From Pseudomonas sp. SLFW (GTDB lineage Bacteria; Pseudomonadota; Gammaproteobacteria; Pseudomonadales; Pseudomonadaceae), in contig NZ_JAAAKW010000010.1 in the NCBI RefSeq assembly GCF_009905615.1, forward strand, positions 124,001 to 188,000: a DNA stretch of 64,000 nucleotides, read 5' to 3'. Within the stretch, counting starts at the first letter, position 1, and every line of letters begins with the position of its first letter. Both the position numbers and the translations under genes were made by a program. The notes beneath the pieces are model-generated. The model had not been told where the DNA came from. It saw only the letters and a program-made list of their open reading frames with translations, and searched no databases. Positions 1-8,220 of the stretch are shown here, in pieces.

Positions 1-119
1 AGCGGGCGATGCGTCTGCGCAAACCATTGCCGTTGCCGGTGCTGGTGCCGATCCTCTCGCTGGGGGGCGCGCTGGTGGCGACGGGGCTGATCGTCTTCCT
101 CATTTATGGCGCGCCATGA
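1..119 (+). CDS. DUF202 (YidH-type) membrane protein, 3' end only
   Basis: Only the last 38 codons are inside the window. They read a basic stretch (MRLRKPLPLPV) followed by one hydrophobic membrane helix rich in Leu, Val and Gly, ending IYGAP. The stop codon overlaps the start of the next gene (ATGA), and that gene is a complete DUF202 protein, so this is most likely the YidH-type partner of a tandem DUF202 pair. No function is firmly known for the family; both proteins should sit in the inner membrane. The start lies outside the window. Confidence 0.6.
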   Translation, partial: RAMRLRKPLPLPVLVPILSLGGALVATGLIVFLIYGAP

Positions 120-454
120 GCCGTCGCGGGCCGCAGACGCTGGGGCATGACGATCCGGGGTTACAGCCGGAGCGTACATTGCTGGCGTGGCGACGCACGC
201 TGATGACCCTGCTGGTGGTGTGTACGATTTTTCTGCGCTGGATACCGCGTTTCGGGCTGATCGCGTTGATGCCCATCGTCTTCTCGCTGATGGCGGCGCT
301 GCTTATTCAGATCGCCCTAAACGCCCGCTATCGCAAAAGTGCCAAAGGCCTGAAACAAGAGCGCATCCCCGCGCCATTGCGAGAAGTGGTGGTGCTGGGC
401 GGTACGGTGATCGTGCTCAGTGCGATGGGGCTGTACGCGGTCGGGTTTGCATGA
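116..454 (+). CDS. DUF202 domain membrane protein (YidG-like)
   Basis: A 112-residue protein. The N terminus carries the family signature PERTLLAWRRTLMTLL, which runs into the first membrane helix; two more hydrophobic segments follow at about residues 43-65 and 90-110. Length and three-helix layout fit DUF202/YidG. Its start overlaps the stop of the upstream DUF202 gene by four bases, so the two are translationally coupled and probably act together in the inner membrane. The biochemical role of the family is unknown. It converges with the Rrf2 gene on the other strand. Confidence 0.75.
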   Translation: MSRRGPQTLGHDDPGLQPERTLLAWRRTLMTLLVVCTIFLRWIPRFGLIALMPIVFSLMAALLIQIALNARYRKSAKGLKQERIPAPLREVVVLGGTVIVLSAMGLYAVGFA

Positions 455-469
455 AGTTTAGACCGGGCA

Positions 470-1027
470 TCACTTTTCGACCGCGATCACCGGAATGTTC
501 TGATTGTCATTGCCCGATGCACGACTTTCCTTGCGCTCGCTGAGCCAATCGTTGATCTGACCGCCAAACTCCGGCGGCGCCTTGCGCCCTGTGCGGCGCG
601 CGAGGTCGAGAATGGTCTGTTGCGCCAGCGCTTCCTCCATGCGTTTTTGCGCCGTCAGCATGGCTGCGTTGATCCCGCAAACGCCTTCTGTTGCCCAACT
701 CGGCGCACAGCCGTCGAACACCGCGCAGCGTCCCCGGATGTCTCGGCAATCGAAGATCAGCTTGCGCCCATCGATGGCCGTCACGATGTCCAGCAGGGTG
801 ATCTCGTCTGAAGGGCGGCCCAGCTTGAAGCCTCCGCGCACGCCCTCGGTCGCGACGACCAATTTGGCCTTCGCCAGTTTGGTGAACACTTTCGCCAGGT
901 ATTCCTGAGGCACGCCCTGCAACTCGGCGAGGTCACGCACGCTCGCCTCACGGCTGTCGCCACGCTCGTCCACCAGATACAGCAGGCAATGAATACCGTA
1001 CTCGACACCGGCGCTGTAAAGAGACAT
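470..1027 (-). CDS. Rrf2-family transcriptional regulator with four clustered cysteines
   Basis: The protein is about 185 residues from MSLYSAG. The N-terminal winged helix is typical of Rrf2: LAELQGVPQEYLAKVFTKL is the recognition-helix region, followed by a GVRGGF wing. Cysteines at 94, 101, 107 and 117 (CX6CX5CX9C) sit where IscR and NsrR bind an Fe-S cluster, but the spacing differs from both. An upstream in-frame start would add 13 residues; the chosen start matches the usual Rrf2 N terminus. It is divergent from the NDH-2-like flavoprotein across a 364-base gap, which makes that gene a plausible target (inference). The C-terminal tail is longer than usual and polar. Confidence 0.8.
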   Translation of the reverse strand: MSLYSAGVEYGIHCLLYLVDERGDSREASVRDLAELQGVPQEYLAKVFTKLAKAKLVVATEGVRGGFKLGRPSDEITLLDIVTAIDGRKLIFDCRDIRGRCAVFDGCAPSWATEGVCGINAAMLTAQKRMEEALAQQTILDLARRTGRKAPPEFGGQINDWLSERKESRASGNDNQNIPVIAVEK

Positions 1028-1236
1028 TCGAATCTCCGACTGAATTGATCGTGCAGAAGCTAACAATTTGCGTGGATTACTGCAAGAAACAGCGCTTCCA
1101 GATGACCGGTGGCAGGCGATATTCGCTCGGTCGTGACAAAGTGGACGGCCGGTAATCTTCGTTAAATTACTAATTTATAACGTTTTTATTGAATATTTTG
1201 GCGAGGCAACGTCCCTCGATCTTGAAATACCGCTTG

Positions 1237-1277
1237 CTCAAAACAACTACGATCAATAGAGTCGTAGTTGTTTTGAG
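1237..1277. promoter_or_regulatory. Perfect 16-bp inverted repeat in the Rrf2/flavoprotein intergenic region
   Basis: Positions 1237-1252 and 1262-1277 are perfect reverse complements (arm CTCAAAACAACTACGA) around a 9-base loop. The repeat lies in the 364-base gap between the divergent Rrf2 gene and the flavoprotein gene, about 115 bases before the latter's ATG. There is no T run after either arm, so it does not look like a terminator. It could be an operator or a leader hairpin. The rest of the gap is A/T-rich near 1160-1200 (promoter-like) and shows no gene. Confidence 0.6.
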
Positions 1278-1391
1278 GCGGCTGCAAACTCCGACTCATC
1301 CGAACCTTCACAGGTCTGCGTGGAGCGATTGCCTGCCATGGCCACTGCGACCCACCTTGAAAGCGGCTTGTTACTTTTTTTGGAGCACACA

Positions 1392-2597
1392 ATGAAAAAG
1401 CGAATTCTGATTATCGGCGCGGGTTTTGGTGGCATGTGGAGTGCGCTGAGCGCCACGCGTTTGCTGGACAAGCACGACCGCAATGACGTGGAAGTGACCG
1501 TATTGGCGCCGGAAGCGGTACTCGGTGTGCGCCCCCGTTTTTACGAGCAGGACGTGCATCAAATGCAGTCGCCGCTGGGGCCGTTGTTCGATGCAGTGGG
1601 CGTGACGTTCATCAAAGGCAAGGCCGACACCCTTGATGTGAATGGCAAATCGGTCAGCTACACCGGTGCCAACGGCGATAGAACTTCGATCAACTACGAC
1701 AAACTGGTTCTGGCCGCGGGCAGCCGTGTCGTGCGTCCGGCGTCGATTCCTGGCATTGAACACGCGTTCGACGTCGATGCGATGGCCGAAGCGATTCGTC
1801 TTGAGCAACACATCAAGGCACTGGCCAAACAGCCTGAGTCGGCCACGCGCAATACCGTGGTGGTGGCGGGAGGCGGCTTCACCGGCATCGAAACCGCCAC
1901 CGAAATGCCCGCCCGTTTACGCGCCGCGCTCGGTGCCGATGCCAACGTTCGCGTCATCATCGTTGATCGCGGTGAGAAAGTGGGTGCGGCGCTGGGCGAG
2001 AACATCAGCCCGTCCATCGTCGAGGCGACGGAGACACTGGGCGTGGAGTGGGTGGTGAATGCGTCGGTGGCCGCCGTCGATAGCAACGGCGTGACCTTGG
2101 CGGACGGTCGTCGTATCGACGCCAGCACCGTGGTCTGGACCGTCGGTGTGCGCGCCAGTTCGTTGACCGAACAGATTCCGGGCGAGCGCGATGCTTCCGG
2201 CCGTCTGCACGTGGACCGCAATCTCAAGGTAATCGGTCAGTCAGACATTTTTGCCACGGGCGACACCGCCTATGCCGCCACGGACGACGCAGGAAATTTC
2301 GCGCTGATGACTTGTCAGCACGCCATTGCGCTGGGGCGCTCGGCCGGCAACAACGTCGCGGCGGACCTGCTGGGTGAGGCGCCGATCCCGTACAGCCAGG
2401 TCAAATACGTCACCTGTCTGGACCTCGGCGCCTGGGGCGCGGTGTTCACTGAGGGCTGGGATCGTCAGGTGAAACTGACTAAGCAGGAAGGCAAGACGGT
2501 GAAGCAGCAGATCAACTCGGTGTGGATCTACCCGCCTGTTGCCGAGCGTGAAGCAGCGCTGGCGGCGGCGGACCCTTTGATTCCTGTCGTGGCGTAA
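1392..2597 (+). CDS. NAD(P)/FAD-dependent oxidoreductase, NDH-2-like
   Basis: The protein has 401 residues. The N terminus has an FAD-binding Rossmann motif (IIGAGFGGMWSA), the middle has the second dinucleotide motif (VVVAGGGFTGIE) for NAD(P)H, and the C-terminal half has the FAD-contacting FATGDTA motif. This is the domain order of type II NADH dehydrogenases and related quinone reductases. The ATG follows a GGAG ribosome site; a longer frame starting at 1320 lacks one and would precede the Rossmann fold by 24 residues. No transmembrane segment is evident, so any membrane link would be peripheral. A strong terminator follows. The substrate is not determined; sulfide:quinone reductase is less likely because its paired catalytic cysteines are not seen. 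Confidence 0.75.
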   Translation: MKKRILIIGAGFGGMWSALSATRLLDKHDRNDVEVTVLAPEAVLGVRPRFYEQDVHQMQSPLGPLFDAVGVTFIKGKADTLDVNGKSVSYTGANGDRTSINYDKLVLAAGSRVVRPASIPGIEHAFDVDAMAEAIRLEQHIKALAKQPESATRNTVVVAGGGFTGIETATEMPARLRAALGADANVRVIIVDRGEKVGAALGENISPSIVEATETLGVEWVVNASVAAVDSNGVTLADGRRIDASTVVWTVGVRASSLTEQIPGERDASGRLHVDRNLKVIGQSDIFATGDTAYAATDDAGNFALMTCQHAIALGRSAGNNVAADLLGEAPIPYSQVKYVTCLDLGAWGAVFTEGWDRQVKLTKQEGKTVKQQINSVWIYPPVAEREAALAAADPLIPVVA

Positions 2598-2610
2598 GAA
2601 AACCGATCCG

Positions 2611-2638
2611 AAAAAAAGGCGCCTTGGGCGCCTTTTTT
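2611..2638. terminator. Bidirectional rho-independent terminator
   Basis: GGCGCC at 2618-2623 pairs with GGCGCC at 2627-2632 around a 3-base loop, flanked by A7 on the left and T6 on the right. It can therefore end both the flavoprotein gene and the converging dkgB gene. Confidence 0.9.
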
Positions 2639-2654
2639 CTGTGTTGCAGGGGCG

Positions 2655-3458
2655 TCAATCCCACTGCGGCGCGAGGCTGCCCGGGCTGGTCAGGCGATGG
2701 CCGCGATCCAGCTTGGCGATCTCGGCCATGTCTTCATCGCTGAGTTTCAGGTCGACCGCTTTCAGGTTGCTCTCCAGATTGGCGCGTTTGGTTGACGAGG
2801 GAATCACCGCGTAACCCAACTGCATGGCCCACGCCAGCGTCACCTGAGCGGGCGTGGCGTTATTGCGCTTGGCAATCGCCTCGATGACCGGGTCTTTCAG
2901 CACTTCGCCGTAGGCCAGGGTCATGTACGACGTGATCTTGATGCCGTGCTGTTTGGCGAAGTCCGCCACGATGCGGTTTTGCAGGTACGGATGCAGTTCC
3001 ACCTGATTGGTGGCGATGTGCTCGGCACCGACCGCTGCGATGGCTTCTTCCATCAACGCGACAGTGAAATTGGACACGCCGATCTCGCGGGTCAGACCTT
3101 GTTTCTTGGCTTCCAGCAACGCCCCCATGAATTCTGCGACCGACACCTTGCCGCCCGGCGAAGGCCAGTGGATCAAGGTCAGGTCAACATGGTCGGTCTT
3201 CAGCTTGGCGAGGCTTTCTTTCAGGCTCGGGATTAGTTTGTCGGCGGCGTAATTGTCGGTCCAGATCTTGGTGGTGATGAACAGCTCGTCGCGGGGCACG
3301 CCGCTTTGCGCAATGGCCGTGCCGACCTCGGCTTCGTTGCCGTAGATCTGCGCGGTGTCGATGACGCGGTAGCCCAGGTCCAGCCCGTTGCTCACTGAGT
3401 CGATGACGACCTGGTCTTTCAAACGAAACGTGCCGAGGCCAAATGCAGGAACAGTCAT
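2655..3458 (-). CDS. dkgB: Aldo/keto reductase, 2,5-diketo-D-gluconate reductase B type
   Basis: The 267-residue length equals that of E. coli DkgB, and the sequence matches it closely by memory from MTVPAFGLGTFRLKD through to the C-terminal LAPQWD. The catalytic tetrad is visible: Asp and Tyr in IDTAQIYGNE, Lys in TTKIW, His in LIHWPSP. It is an NADPH-dependent cytosolic reductase of 2,5-diketogluconate, methylglyoxal and other small carbonyls. The start was set at MTVPAF because the upstream extension is proline-rich and unlike the family. It is transcribed alone, converging on the flavoprotein gene. Confidence 0.88.
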   Translation of the reverse strand: MTVPAFGLGTFRLKDQVVIDSVSNGLDLGYRVIDTAQIYGNEAEVGTAIAQSGVPRDELFITTKIWTDNYAADKLIPSLKESLAKLKTDHVDLTLIHWPSPGGKVSVAEFMGALLEAKKQGLTREIGVSNFTVALMEEAIAAVGAEHIATNQVELHPYLQNRIVADFAKQHGIKITSYMTLAYGEVLKDPVIEAIAKRNNATPAQVTLAWAMQLGYAVIPSSTKRANLESNLKAVDLKLSDEDMAEIAKLDRGHRLTSPGSLAPQWD

Positions 3459-3630
3459 GAAAAGTCTCCAGTGCGAAGGTGAAAAGTGAGGCCCAGTATC
3501 CCGGTCCGGGCCCGGCGGAAAAACCGGGGGCGGAGCAAGGGAGTTTTGAGTGGGCGGCATGAATGCGCTGGAAGGGTAGAGCGGGCGCGGAGGGGGATCG
3601 TTCAGTCAAATACAGGTGAATGAAAAATTG

Positions 3631-3721
3631 TCATCGCGAATGAAATCGCTCCCAGAGGTCTGGTTCAACTGCACATGTGCAGGGGTTTCCGATCTCTGTG
3701 GGAGCGAATCTATTCGCGAAA
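3631..3721. repeat. Inverted pair of REP elements (REPIN)
   Basis: A minus-oriented REP (TCGCGAATGAAATCGCTCCC, 3634-3653) faces a plus-oriented copy (GTGGGAGCGAATCTATTCGCGA, about 3698-3719). It fills most of the 284-base gap between dkgB and the thioesterase gene. The same family recurs near 28.6, 46.3, 48.8 and 55.2 kb. Confidence 0.8.
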
Positions 3722-3742
3722 AATGGCTTCGGCGCCGCTGAT

Positions 3743-4282
3743 CTACCGATTCATGTCCATGATCAAACAGGTGGTGGTCCCGGTGGCGAAGAGGCGACCG
3801 TCAGCGTCGTAAATCTTGCCCTCGGCCAATGCCGTCGAACGGCCCAGATGCACCACCGTGCCTTCCGCCCGAATCGGGCCGGTCTTGTTGGTCAGCGCCC
3901 GGATGTAACTGATGCGCAGGTCCAGCGTCGTATAGCCCTGGCCCTTTTTCAATTGCGTGTGAATCGAGCAACCCATGCAAGAGTCGAGCAGCGTCGCGGC
4001 ATAACCGCCGTGGACGATGCCCAGCGGGTTGTAGTGCTGGGGACCGGGCGTGCCCTGAAAAATGAACGTGCCGGGTGTCCACTCGATGGGCACGAAATCC
4101 ATCAACTCACCGATGGGTGGGTGCGGGTAAACGCCGTTGCCGATGCCGTCGAAAAATTCCTGAGGCGTAAGCTGCGCAACCTCCGCGAGATTCATGCTGC
4201 CGGATTTGCCTAGGCGGGCGCGGATGGCGGCTTCCTGATCGTGCCAGAGGGCCAGGGTTTCTTCGCGAGAGGTGCTGTGCAT
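3743..4282 (-). CDS. PaaI-family hotdog thioesterase
   Basis: The protein has 179 residues. The C-terminal 120 form a hotdog domain with the PaaI signature YNPLGIVHGGYAATLLDSCMG (here split for reading: N-P-L-G-I-V-H-G-G then the Asp-bearing helix D-S-C-M-G). The segment LDLRISYIRALT and the ending ALAEGKIYDADGRLFATGT are also typical of the acyl-CoA thioesterase 4HBT group. The first 50 residues are polar and helical and are an extension seen in some pseudomonad members. It should hydrolyse an acyl-CoA in the cytosol; the acyl group cannot be predicted. No operon partner is adjacent. Confidence 0.8.
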   Translation of the reverse strand: MHSTSREETLALWHDQEAAIRARLGKSGSMNLAEVAQLTPQEFFDGIGNGVYPHPPIGELMDFVPIEWTPGTFIFQGTPGPQHYNPLGIVHGGYAATLLDSCMGCSIHTQLKKGQGYTTLDLRISYIRALTNKTGPIRAEGTVVHLGRSTALAEGKIYDADGRLFATGTTTCLIMDMNR

Positions 4283-4403
4283 GGGCGTACGCTCCGGGAG
4301 GCATCCGACAAATTGTCGGATGAGGAAAAATTACGACCATAATCCCGCGCATCCATGACGACCGCAATATCATAAATGTCCAGAGACTGCCCGAAACTGC
4401 CAG

Positions 4404-4964
4404 TCAGACAGTGCCGTCCCGCTTCACGAAGTGCTTGTGCATGTCGGCGGTCAGGGCTTCGACCCGCTCGGTCAGTGCCTTGGTCATCTCGGTCAGGCGG
4501 GTGTTCTGCTCCATCAACTCCAGCAGTTGCGCGGTGTTTTGAGTGGCGCGGGCCATGCGTTCTTCATTGGCCACGGCCAAGGCTTCACGGTGCTGGGCAT
4601 CCGCGTCGGCGCTGGCTTTGTCACGGGCAGCCTGGCGGGTCTGAGCCAGCAAAATGAGAGGCGCGGCGTAGGCCGACTGAAGGCTGAAAGCGAGGTTGAG
4701 GAGGATGAACGGGTAAACGTCGAATTTCACCAGCCCGCTCAGGTTGGCCCCCACCCACAACAGGACCAGGAGGGTTTGCGCACCCAGAAACGTCGGCGTG
4801 CCGAAGAACCGAGCGAACGCCTCGGCTTTCAACGCGAAGGCGTCATTGCCAAAGGTCGGCCCGAGATGCGCGTGGGCTTTGTGAAAGCGCAGATGATCGA
4901 CCTTCACAGGCGTGGGTTCGGTGGCGGGGCTGGAAGCAGCGGGTTCAGGCACGTCGACAGGCAT
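4404..4964 (-). CDS. DUF1003 membrane protein
   Basis: The protein has 186 residues. Two membrane helices lie at about residues 60-100 (FLGAQTLLVLLWVGANL and YPFILLNLAFSLQSAYAAPLIL), the core of DUF1003. They are followed by a charged coiled-coil of about 75 residues with heptad-like Leu and Glu spacing (LLELMEQNTRLTEMTKALTERVEAL). The family is conserved and of unknown function. The N-terminal 30 residues are proline-rich and disordered. No conserved catalytic residues are seen. Confidence 0.8.
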   Translation of the reverse strand: MPVDVPEPAASSPATEPTPVKVDHLRFHKAHAHLGPTFGNDAFALKAEAFARFFGTPTFLGAQTLLVLLWVGANLSGLVKFDVYPFILLNLAFSLQSAYAAPLILLAQTRQAARDKASADADAQHREALAVANEERMARATQNTAQLLELMEQNTRLTEMTKALTERVEALTADMHKHFVKRDGTV

Positions 4965-5053
4965 GGGGCGTTCTCGCAGGCAAAAAAGAGAGGCCCACTA
5001 TAGGCCCGCGCCCGCGGGCTTTGTACTGAACCTGCGCTGAACGCCCTGAACCC

Positions 5054-5260
5054 TCAATCGTCCTGATCGGGATACAACGGCTTGGACCGGTGCATGATGT
5101 TCGCGTAGTCGTACACATATTGACGGCCCGCGTGGCTGGTCATGCGCAGGCAGTCGATCAGTTGTCGCTCTTTCTTGTTCAGGTATCTCAACCCTTTGTG
5201 GTCACTGGACTTGAGGCGATCACGTTCATGGGCGTCAGGGAAGGTAATGACGTTCGTCAT
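5054..5260 (-). CDS. Small conserved hypothetical protein
   Basis: A 68-residue charged protein with no signal peptide or membrane segment. The sequence has a central basic/acidic helix (LNKKERQLIDCLRM) and a tyrosine-rich end (YVYDYANIMHRS). The reverse-strand ATG is preceded by an A/G-rich ribosome site (AAGGAGATA). It looks like a genuine short gene by ribosome site and codon use, but I do not recognise the family. It stands alone between the DUF1003 gene and the GreAB-like gene. Confidence 0.6.
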   Translation of the reverse strand: MTNVITFPDAHERDRLKSSDHKGLRYLNKKERQLIDCLRMTSHAGRQYVYDYANIMHRSKPLYPDQDD

Positions 5261-5382
5261 GAAATATCTCCTTGGTTAAATCCTTGTGCCCGGTTCCATA
5301 TTCCGGGTTTACCGTTTGTCGTGCGACAACGCACCATACCCACAACACGTCAGACCCTTCAACCCTGCAAATGATCAACGGA

Positions 5383-5865
5383 TCACAGTACGCGGGTGAT
5401 CTCAAAGGATTGACGACTTCCATTGACGATGATGTCGAGATCGTCGCCGTCGAATTTGCCCAGCAGGTTCTGCCCCAGAGGCGCACGATGGGTGATGACG
5501 GTGATCAGTGTGCCTTCGACGTGAACCTTCAGGCCCGCCGCATCTGGCCCCAGAAACAGGTGCTGCTCGACGCCGCTGGCCGATTCGAGGGTGACGACGT
5601 CGCCCGATTGAATCCCGCGTTCTTCATCGAATGGCTTGAGCGTCAGCTTTTGATAGGCGACCAGCGCCTGGCGAATCTCTTCGACCCGACGCGCCTGCCC
5701 GGCGGCCAGGTACGAGGCTTCGAGGCCCAGCGTGTCGTACTTGTTCTCAGCGATGTTTTCTTCGTGGGTCGCGGTTTCGTAGGCGGTTTGTGCGGCACGA
5801 ATCGCGACGTCCAGATCGACGGTCAGTTTCTCGATGATCCCGTGTAGGACCTGTTCCTTGTTCAT
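5383..5865 (-). CDS. GreA/GreB-like transcription elongation factor family protein
   Basis: The protein has 160 residues, the size of GreA/GreB. The N-terminal half is a predicted helical hairpin whose tip (HEENIAENKYD) carries acidic residues, as in the Mg-binding tip of Gre factors. The C-terminal half (IQSGDVVTLESASG ... VITHRAPLGQNLLGKFDGDDLDI) matches the FKBP-like C-terminal GreA_GreB domain. It probably binds the RNA polymerase secondary channel, but it diverges from true GreA and GreB and may be an antagonist or anti-cleavage paralogue. It lies a few bases upstream of, and on the same strand as, the next small membrane protein gene's 3' side. Confidence 0.7.
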   Translation of the reverse strand: MNKEQVLHGIIEKLTVDLDVAIRAAQTAYETATHEENIAENKYDTLGLEASYLAAGQARRVEEIRQALVAYQKLTLKPFDEERGIQSGDVVTLESASGVEQHLFLGPDAAGLKVHVEGTLITVITHRAPLGQNLLGKFDGDDLDIIVNGSRQSFEITRVL

Positions 5866-5889
5866 GTCGTTGCTGTGTCTCGTCAGGTG

Positions 5890-6285
5890 TCAGCCGCAGA
5901 ACTGATAAATCGCCGCGCGGCTCTTTTCGCTCGGGGCGGTCTGGTTTTGCTGCATCCAGAACTGGCATTTGGGACCGTTGAAACTGCGCTGCCGGTCGGC
6001 CTGTTCGGCTTCCTGGGCCTGGCGGGCTTCGCTGTCACGGAGGATCTGCCGGTATTGATCGAACATCGGGTTGTCGCTTGGCGGTTGGGGCTTGGCTGCA
6101 GGCGGGCTCGTCAGTTGCGCAGCGGCATTGTTGACGGCCTGCGTCTGTTCGGCGGGCAGGGCTTTGTAGATCAGCCAGGCCGTGAGAGCAACGGCCAGAA
6201 AACCCAGCCAGATGCCAACAGCGATGGACACAATGAGCTTCAACGGGCGGAGCGTGACAGACAGTTCGCGGTGATTGACGTACAT
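5890..6285 (-). CDS. Hypothetical single-pass membrane protein
   Basis: The protein has about 131 residues from MYVNHRELS. One membrane helix lies near residues 20-43 (LIVSIAVGIWLGFLAVALTAWLIY). A Pro/Gln/Ala-rich soluble part follows and ends with a cysteine-bearing segment (GPKCQFWMQQNQ ... IYQFCG); the two cysteines could form a disulfide if the domain is periplasmic. The start was chosen because GGGGAAG lies upstream; an in-frame GTG seven codons earlier lacks a ribosome site. Conserved among pseudomonads as I recall, function unknown. Confidence 0.6.
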   Translation of the reverse strand: MYVNHRELSVTLRPLKLIVSIAVGIWLGFLAVALTAWLIYKALPAEQTQAVNNAAAQLTSPPAAKPQPPSDNPMFDQYRQILRDSEARQAQEAEQADRQRSFNGPKCQFWMQQNQTAPSEKSRAAIYQFCG

Positions 6286-6402
6286 GGCAGACTTCCCCAC
6301 TTGCACACGGTCGATGCCGCCGATTGTCGCACGACCAAGGCTGGCGATTCTGCACCGTTATAAAGGACAATCCGTTTTTTTGAACATCCTCAGGGAGCCG
6401 GG

Positions 6403-7536
6403 ATGAAAGCCTCTTGGGATATTTTCTGTACCGTTGTGGATAACTTTGGCGACGTCGGCGTGACGTATCGCCTGGCGCGGCAGTTGGTCGCCGAACACGA
6501 CATGGATGTGCGCCTGTGGATCGACGACCTGTCGGCCTTCGCACGGCTGTGCCCGGGTGCCGATGCCGAGGCGGCCCAGCAATGGCGGGACGGGGTCAGC
6601 GTGCATGTCTGGGCCAAGGACTGGCAGTCGGTCGAACCGGCCGATGTCGTCATCGAAGCCTTCGGCTGTCATCTGCCACCTGCGCAGATCGAGGCGATGA
6701 AAGCCCGCGAGCCGCGTCCCCTGTGGCTGAACCTCGACTACCTCAGCGCCGAAGAATGGGTCACCGGCTGTCACGGCCTGCCGTCGCTGCAATCGAGCGG
6801 CGTTCAGAAGTTCTTCTTCTTTCCCGGATTCAGGGAGAGCACAGGAGGCCTGTTGCGCGAGGCGGGACTGATCGAACGGCGCCACGCCTTCGAGCAGAAC
6901 CCGACGGCGCAACAGGCGTTTCTGGCCGATCTGGGCGTTTATCCACAACCCGGCGCGCGGCTGATGTCGCTGTTTGCCTATGAGCATGCGGGGTTGGGAT
7001 CATGGCTGACCTGCCTGGCTCAGGATCGGCAGCCGACGCATCTGCTGGTGCCGGAAGGACGGATCATCAGCGACGTCGAGGGTTGGTTGGGGGTCGAGGG
7101 CCTCAGGGCGGGCGCGCTGCATGTTCGCGATCAACTGACGATTCAGGTCTTGCCCTTCGTGCGTCAGGAGGATTACGACCGGCTGTTATGGTGCTGCGCT
7201 TTTAACGTGGTGCGCGGCGAGGATTCGTTCGTCCGGGCGCAGTGGGCGGGGCGGCCCTTTATCTGGCACATCTATGAACAGGACGATGATGCCCATTGGG
7301 CCAAGCTCGATGCGTTTCTGGAGTTGTACCTGGCAGGGTTGTCCGAAGCAGCGGGGCAGGCGCTGACCGAAGTATGGCGCAACTGGAGTGCCGGACAGGA
7401 CATGACGCACAGTTGGGCCGCGCTGGAAAAACACCGAAGTGAGCTGGCGGCGCATGCCGAGCGCTGGTGTCTGGAACGGGCCTTGCAGGACGATCTGACG
7501 ACTGCGCTGGTAAGGTTTTATCTAAATTGGCTATGA
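6403..7536 (+). CDS. earP: EF-P arginine rhamnosyltransferase EarP
   Basis: The protein has 377 residues (former DUF2331). It transfers rhamnose from dTDP-rhamnose to an arginine of elongation factor P, which lets EF-P relieve ribosome stalling at polyproline. The known active-site aspartates appear as D13 and D17 in VVDNFGDVG, and the acidic catalytic residue lies in the conserved RGEDSFVRAQWAGRPF segment near residue 270. The fold is GT-B. The target gene efp follows 87 bases downstream on the same strand, the usual arrangement. The ATG follows GGGAGCCGGG. Confidence 0.95.
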   Translation: MKASWDIFCTVVDNFGDVGVTYRLARQLVAEHDMDVRLWIDDLSAFARLCPGADAEAAQQWRDGVSVHVWAKDWQSVEPADVVIEAFGCHLPPAQIEAMKAREPRPLWLNLDYLSAEEWVTGCHGLPSLQSSGVQKFFFFPGFRESTGGLLREAGLIERRHAFEQNPTAQQAFLADLGVYPQPGARLMSLFAYEHAGLGSWLTCLAQDRQPTHLLVPEGRIISDVEGWLGVEGLRAGALHVRDQLTIQVLPFVRQEDYDRLLWCCAFNVVRGEDSFVRAQWAGRPFIWHIYEQDDDAHWAKLDAFLELYLAGLSEAAGQALTEVWRNWSAGQDMTHSWAALEKHRSELAAHAERWCLERALQDDLTTALVRFYLNWL

Positions 7537-7590
7537 TACGCGCCCTTGTAGTAAGCCCTGTACGAAAAGTGGCTTTTCGTACAGGGCTTA
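7532..7590 (+). promoter_or_regulatory. efp promoter -10 and leader hairpin
   Basis: TATGAT at 7532-7537 overlaps the earP stop codon and is followed by a GC-rich discriminator (ACGCGCCC), as at growth-rate-controlled promoters; no good -35 is visible. Positions 7552-7569 and 7573-7590 form a perfect 18-bp stem closed by a 3-base TGG loop. No T run follows, so it is not a standard terminator. If transcription starts near 7544, this hairpin would lie almost at the 5' end of the efp mRNA, about 33 bases before the ATG. Confidence 0.6.
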
Positions 7591-7623
7591 GAAAGAACTT
7601 CAATCCAAATTCGGATATACGTA

Positions 7624-8193
7624 ATGAAAACTGGCAAAGAGCTTAAACCCGGCACCGTGATCCGTATCGACAACGATCCTTGGCTGGTTCAGAAAGCTGA
7701 ATTCACCAAGTCGGGCCGTAACAGCGCGATCATGAAGACCAAGCTGAAAAACCTGCTGACCGGCTACAAGACTGAAACCGTCTACAGCGCCGACGACAAG
7801 CTGGACGACGTGATCCTGGACCGTAAAGAAGCCACCCTGTCTTTCATCAGCGGTGACACTTTCACGTTCATGGACACCACTGACTACACCATGTACGAGC
7901 TGAACGCCGAAGACATCGAAGCCGTTCTGCCATTCGTTGAAGAAGGCATGACCGATGTCTGCGAAGCGATCTTCTTCGAAGAGCGTCTGGTTTCCGTAGA
8001 ACTGCCGACCACTATCGTGCGCGTCGTTGACTACACCGAAGGCTCCGCTCGCGGCGACACTTCCGGCAAGGTCATGAAGCCTGCCAAGCTGGCCAACGGC
8101 ACTGAGCTGCAAGTGGCTGACTTCATCGAAATCGGTGACAAGATCGAGATCGATACCCGTGAAGGCGGTTCCTACAAAGGCCGTGCTAAATAA
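7624..8193 (+). CDS. efp: Translation elongation factor P
   Basis: The 189-residue length is exact for EF-P. The modified loop reads KSGRNSAIM with Arg at position 32, the rhamnosylation-type EF-P rather than the Lys34 type; this agrees with earP next door. The three beta domains are complete, ending in IEIDTREGGSYKGRAK. The factor binds between the P and E sites to promote peptide bond formation at consecutive prolines. The ribosome site before the ATG is weak (CGGAT), so the leader hairpin may matter for expression. A strong terminator follows. Confidence 0.97.
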   Translation: MKTGKELKPGTVIRIDNDPWLVQKAEFTKSGRNSAIMKTKLKNLLTGYKTETVYSADDKLDDVILDRKEATLSFISGDTFTFMDTTDYTMYELNAEDIEAVLPFVEEGMTDVCEAIFFEERLVSVELPTTIVRVVDYTEGSARGDTSGKVMKPAKLANGTELQVADFIEIGDKIEIDTREGGSYKGRAK

Positions 8194-8220
8194 GCATTGC
8201 GTTTGTAACGCTGGACACGA

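Noticed and set aside
1392..2597. Sulfide:quinone reductase as the identity of the flavoprotein
   Set aside because: The expected catalytic cysteine pair and C-terminal membrane helices are not seen; the NDH-2-like assignment fits better.
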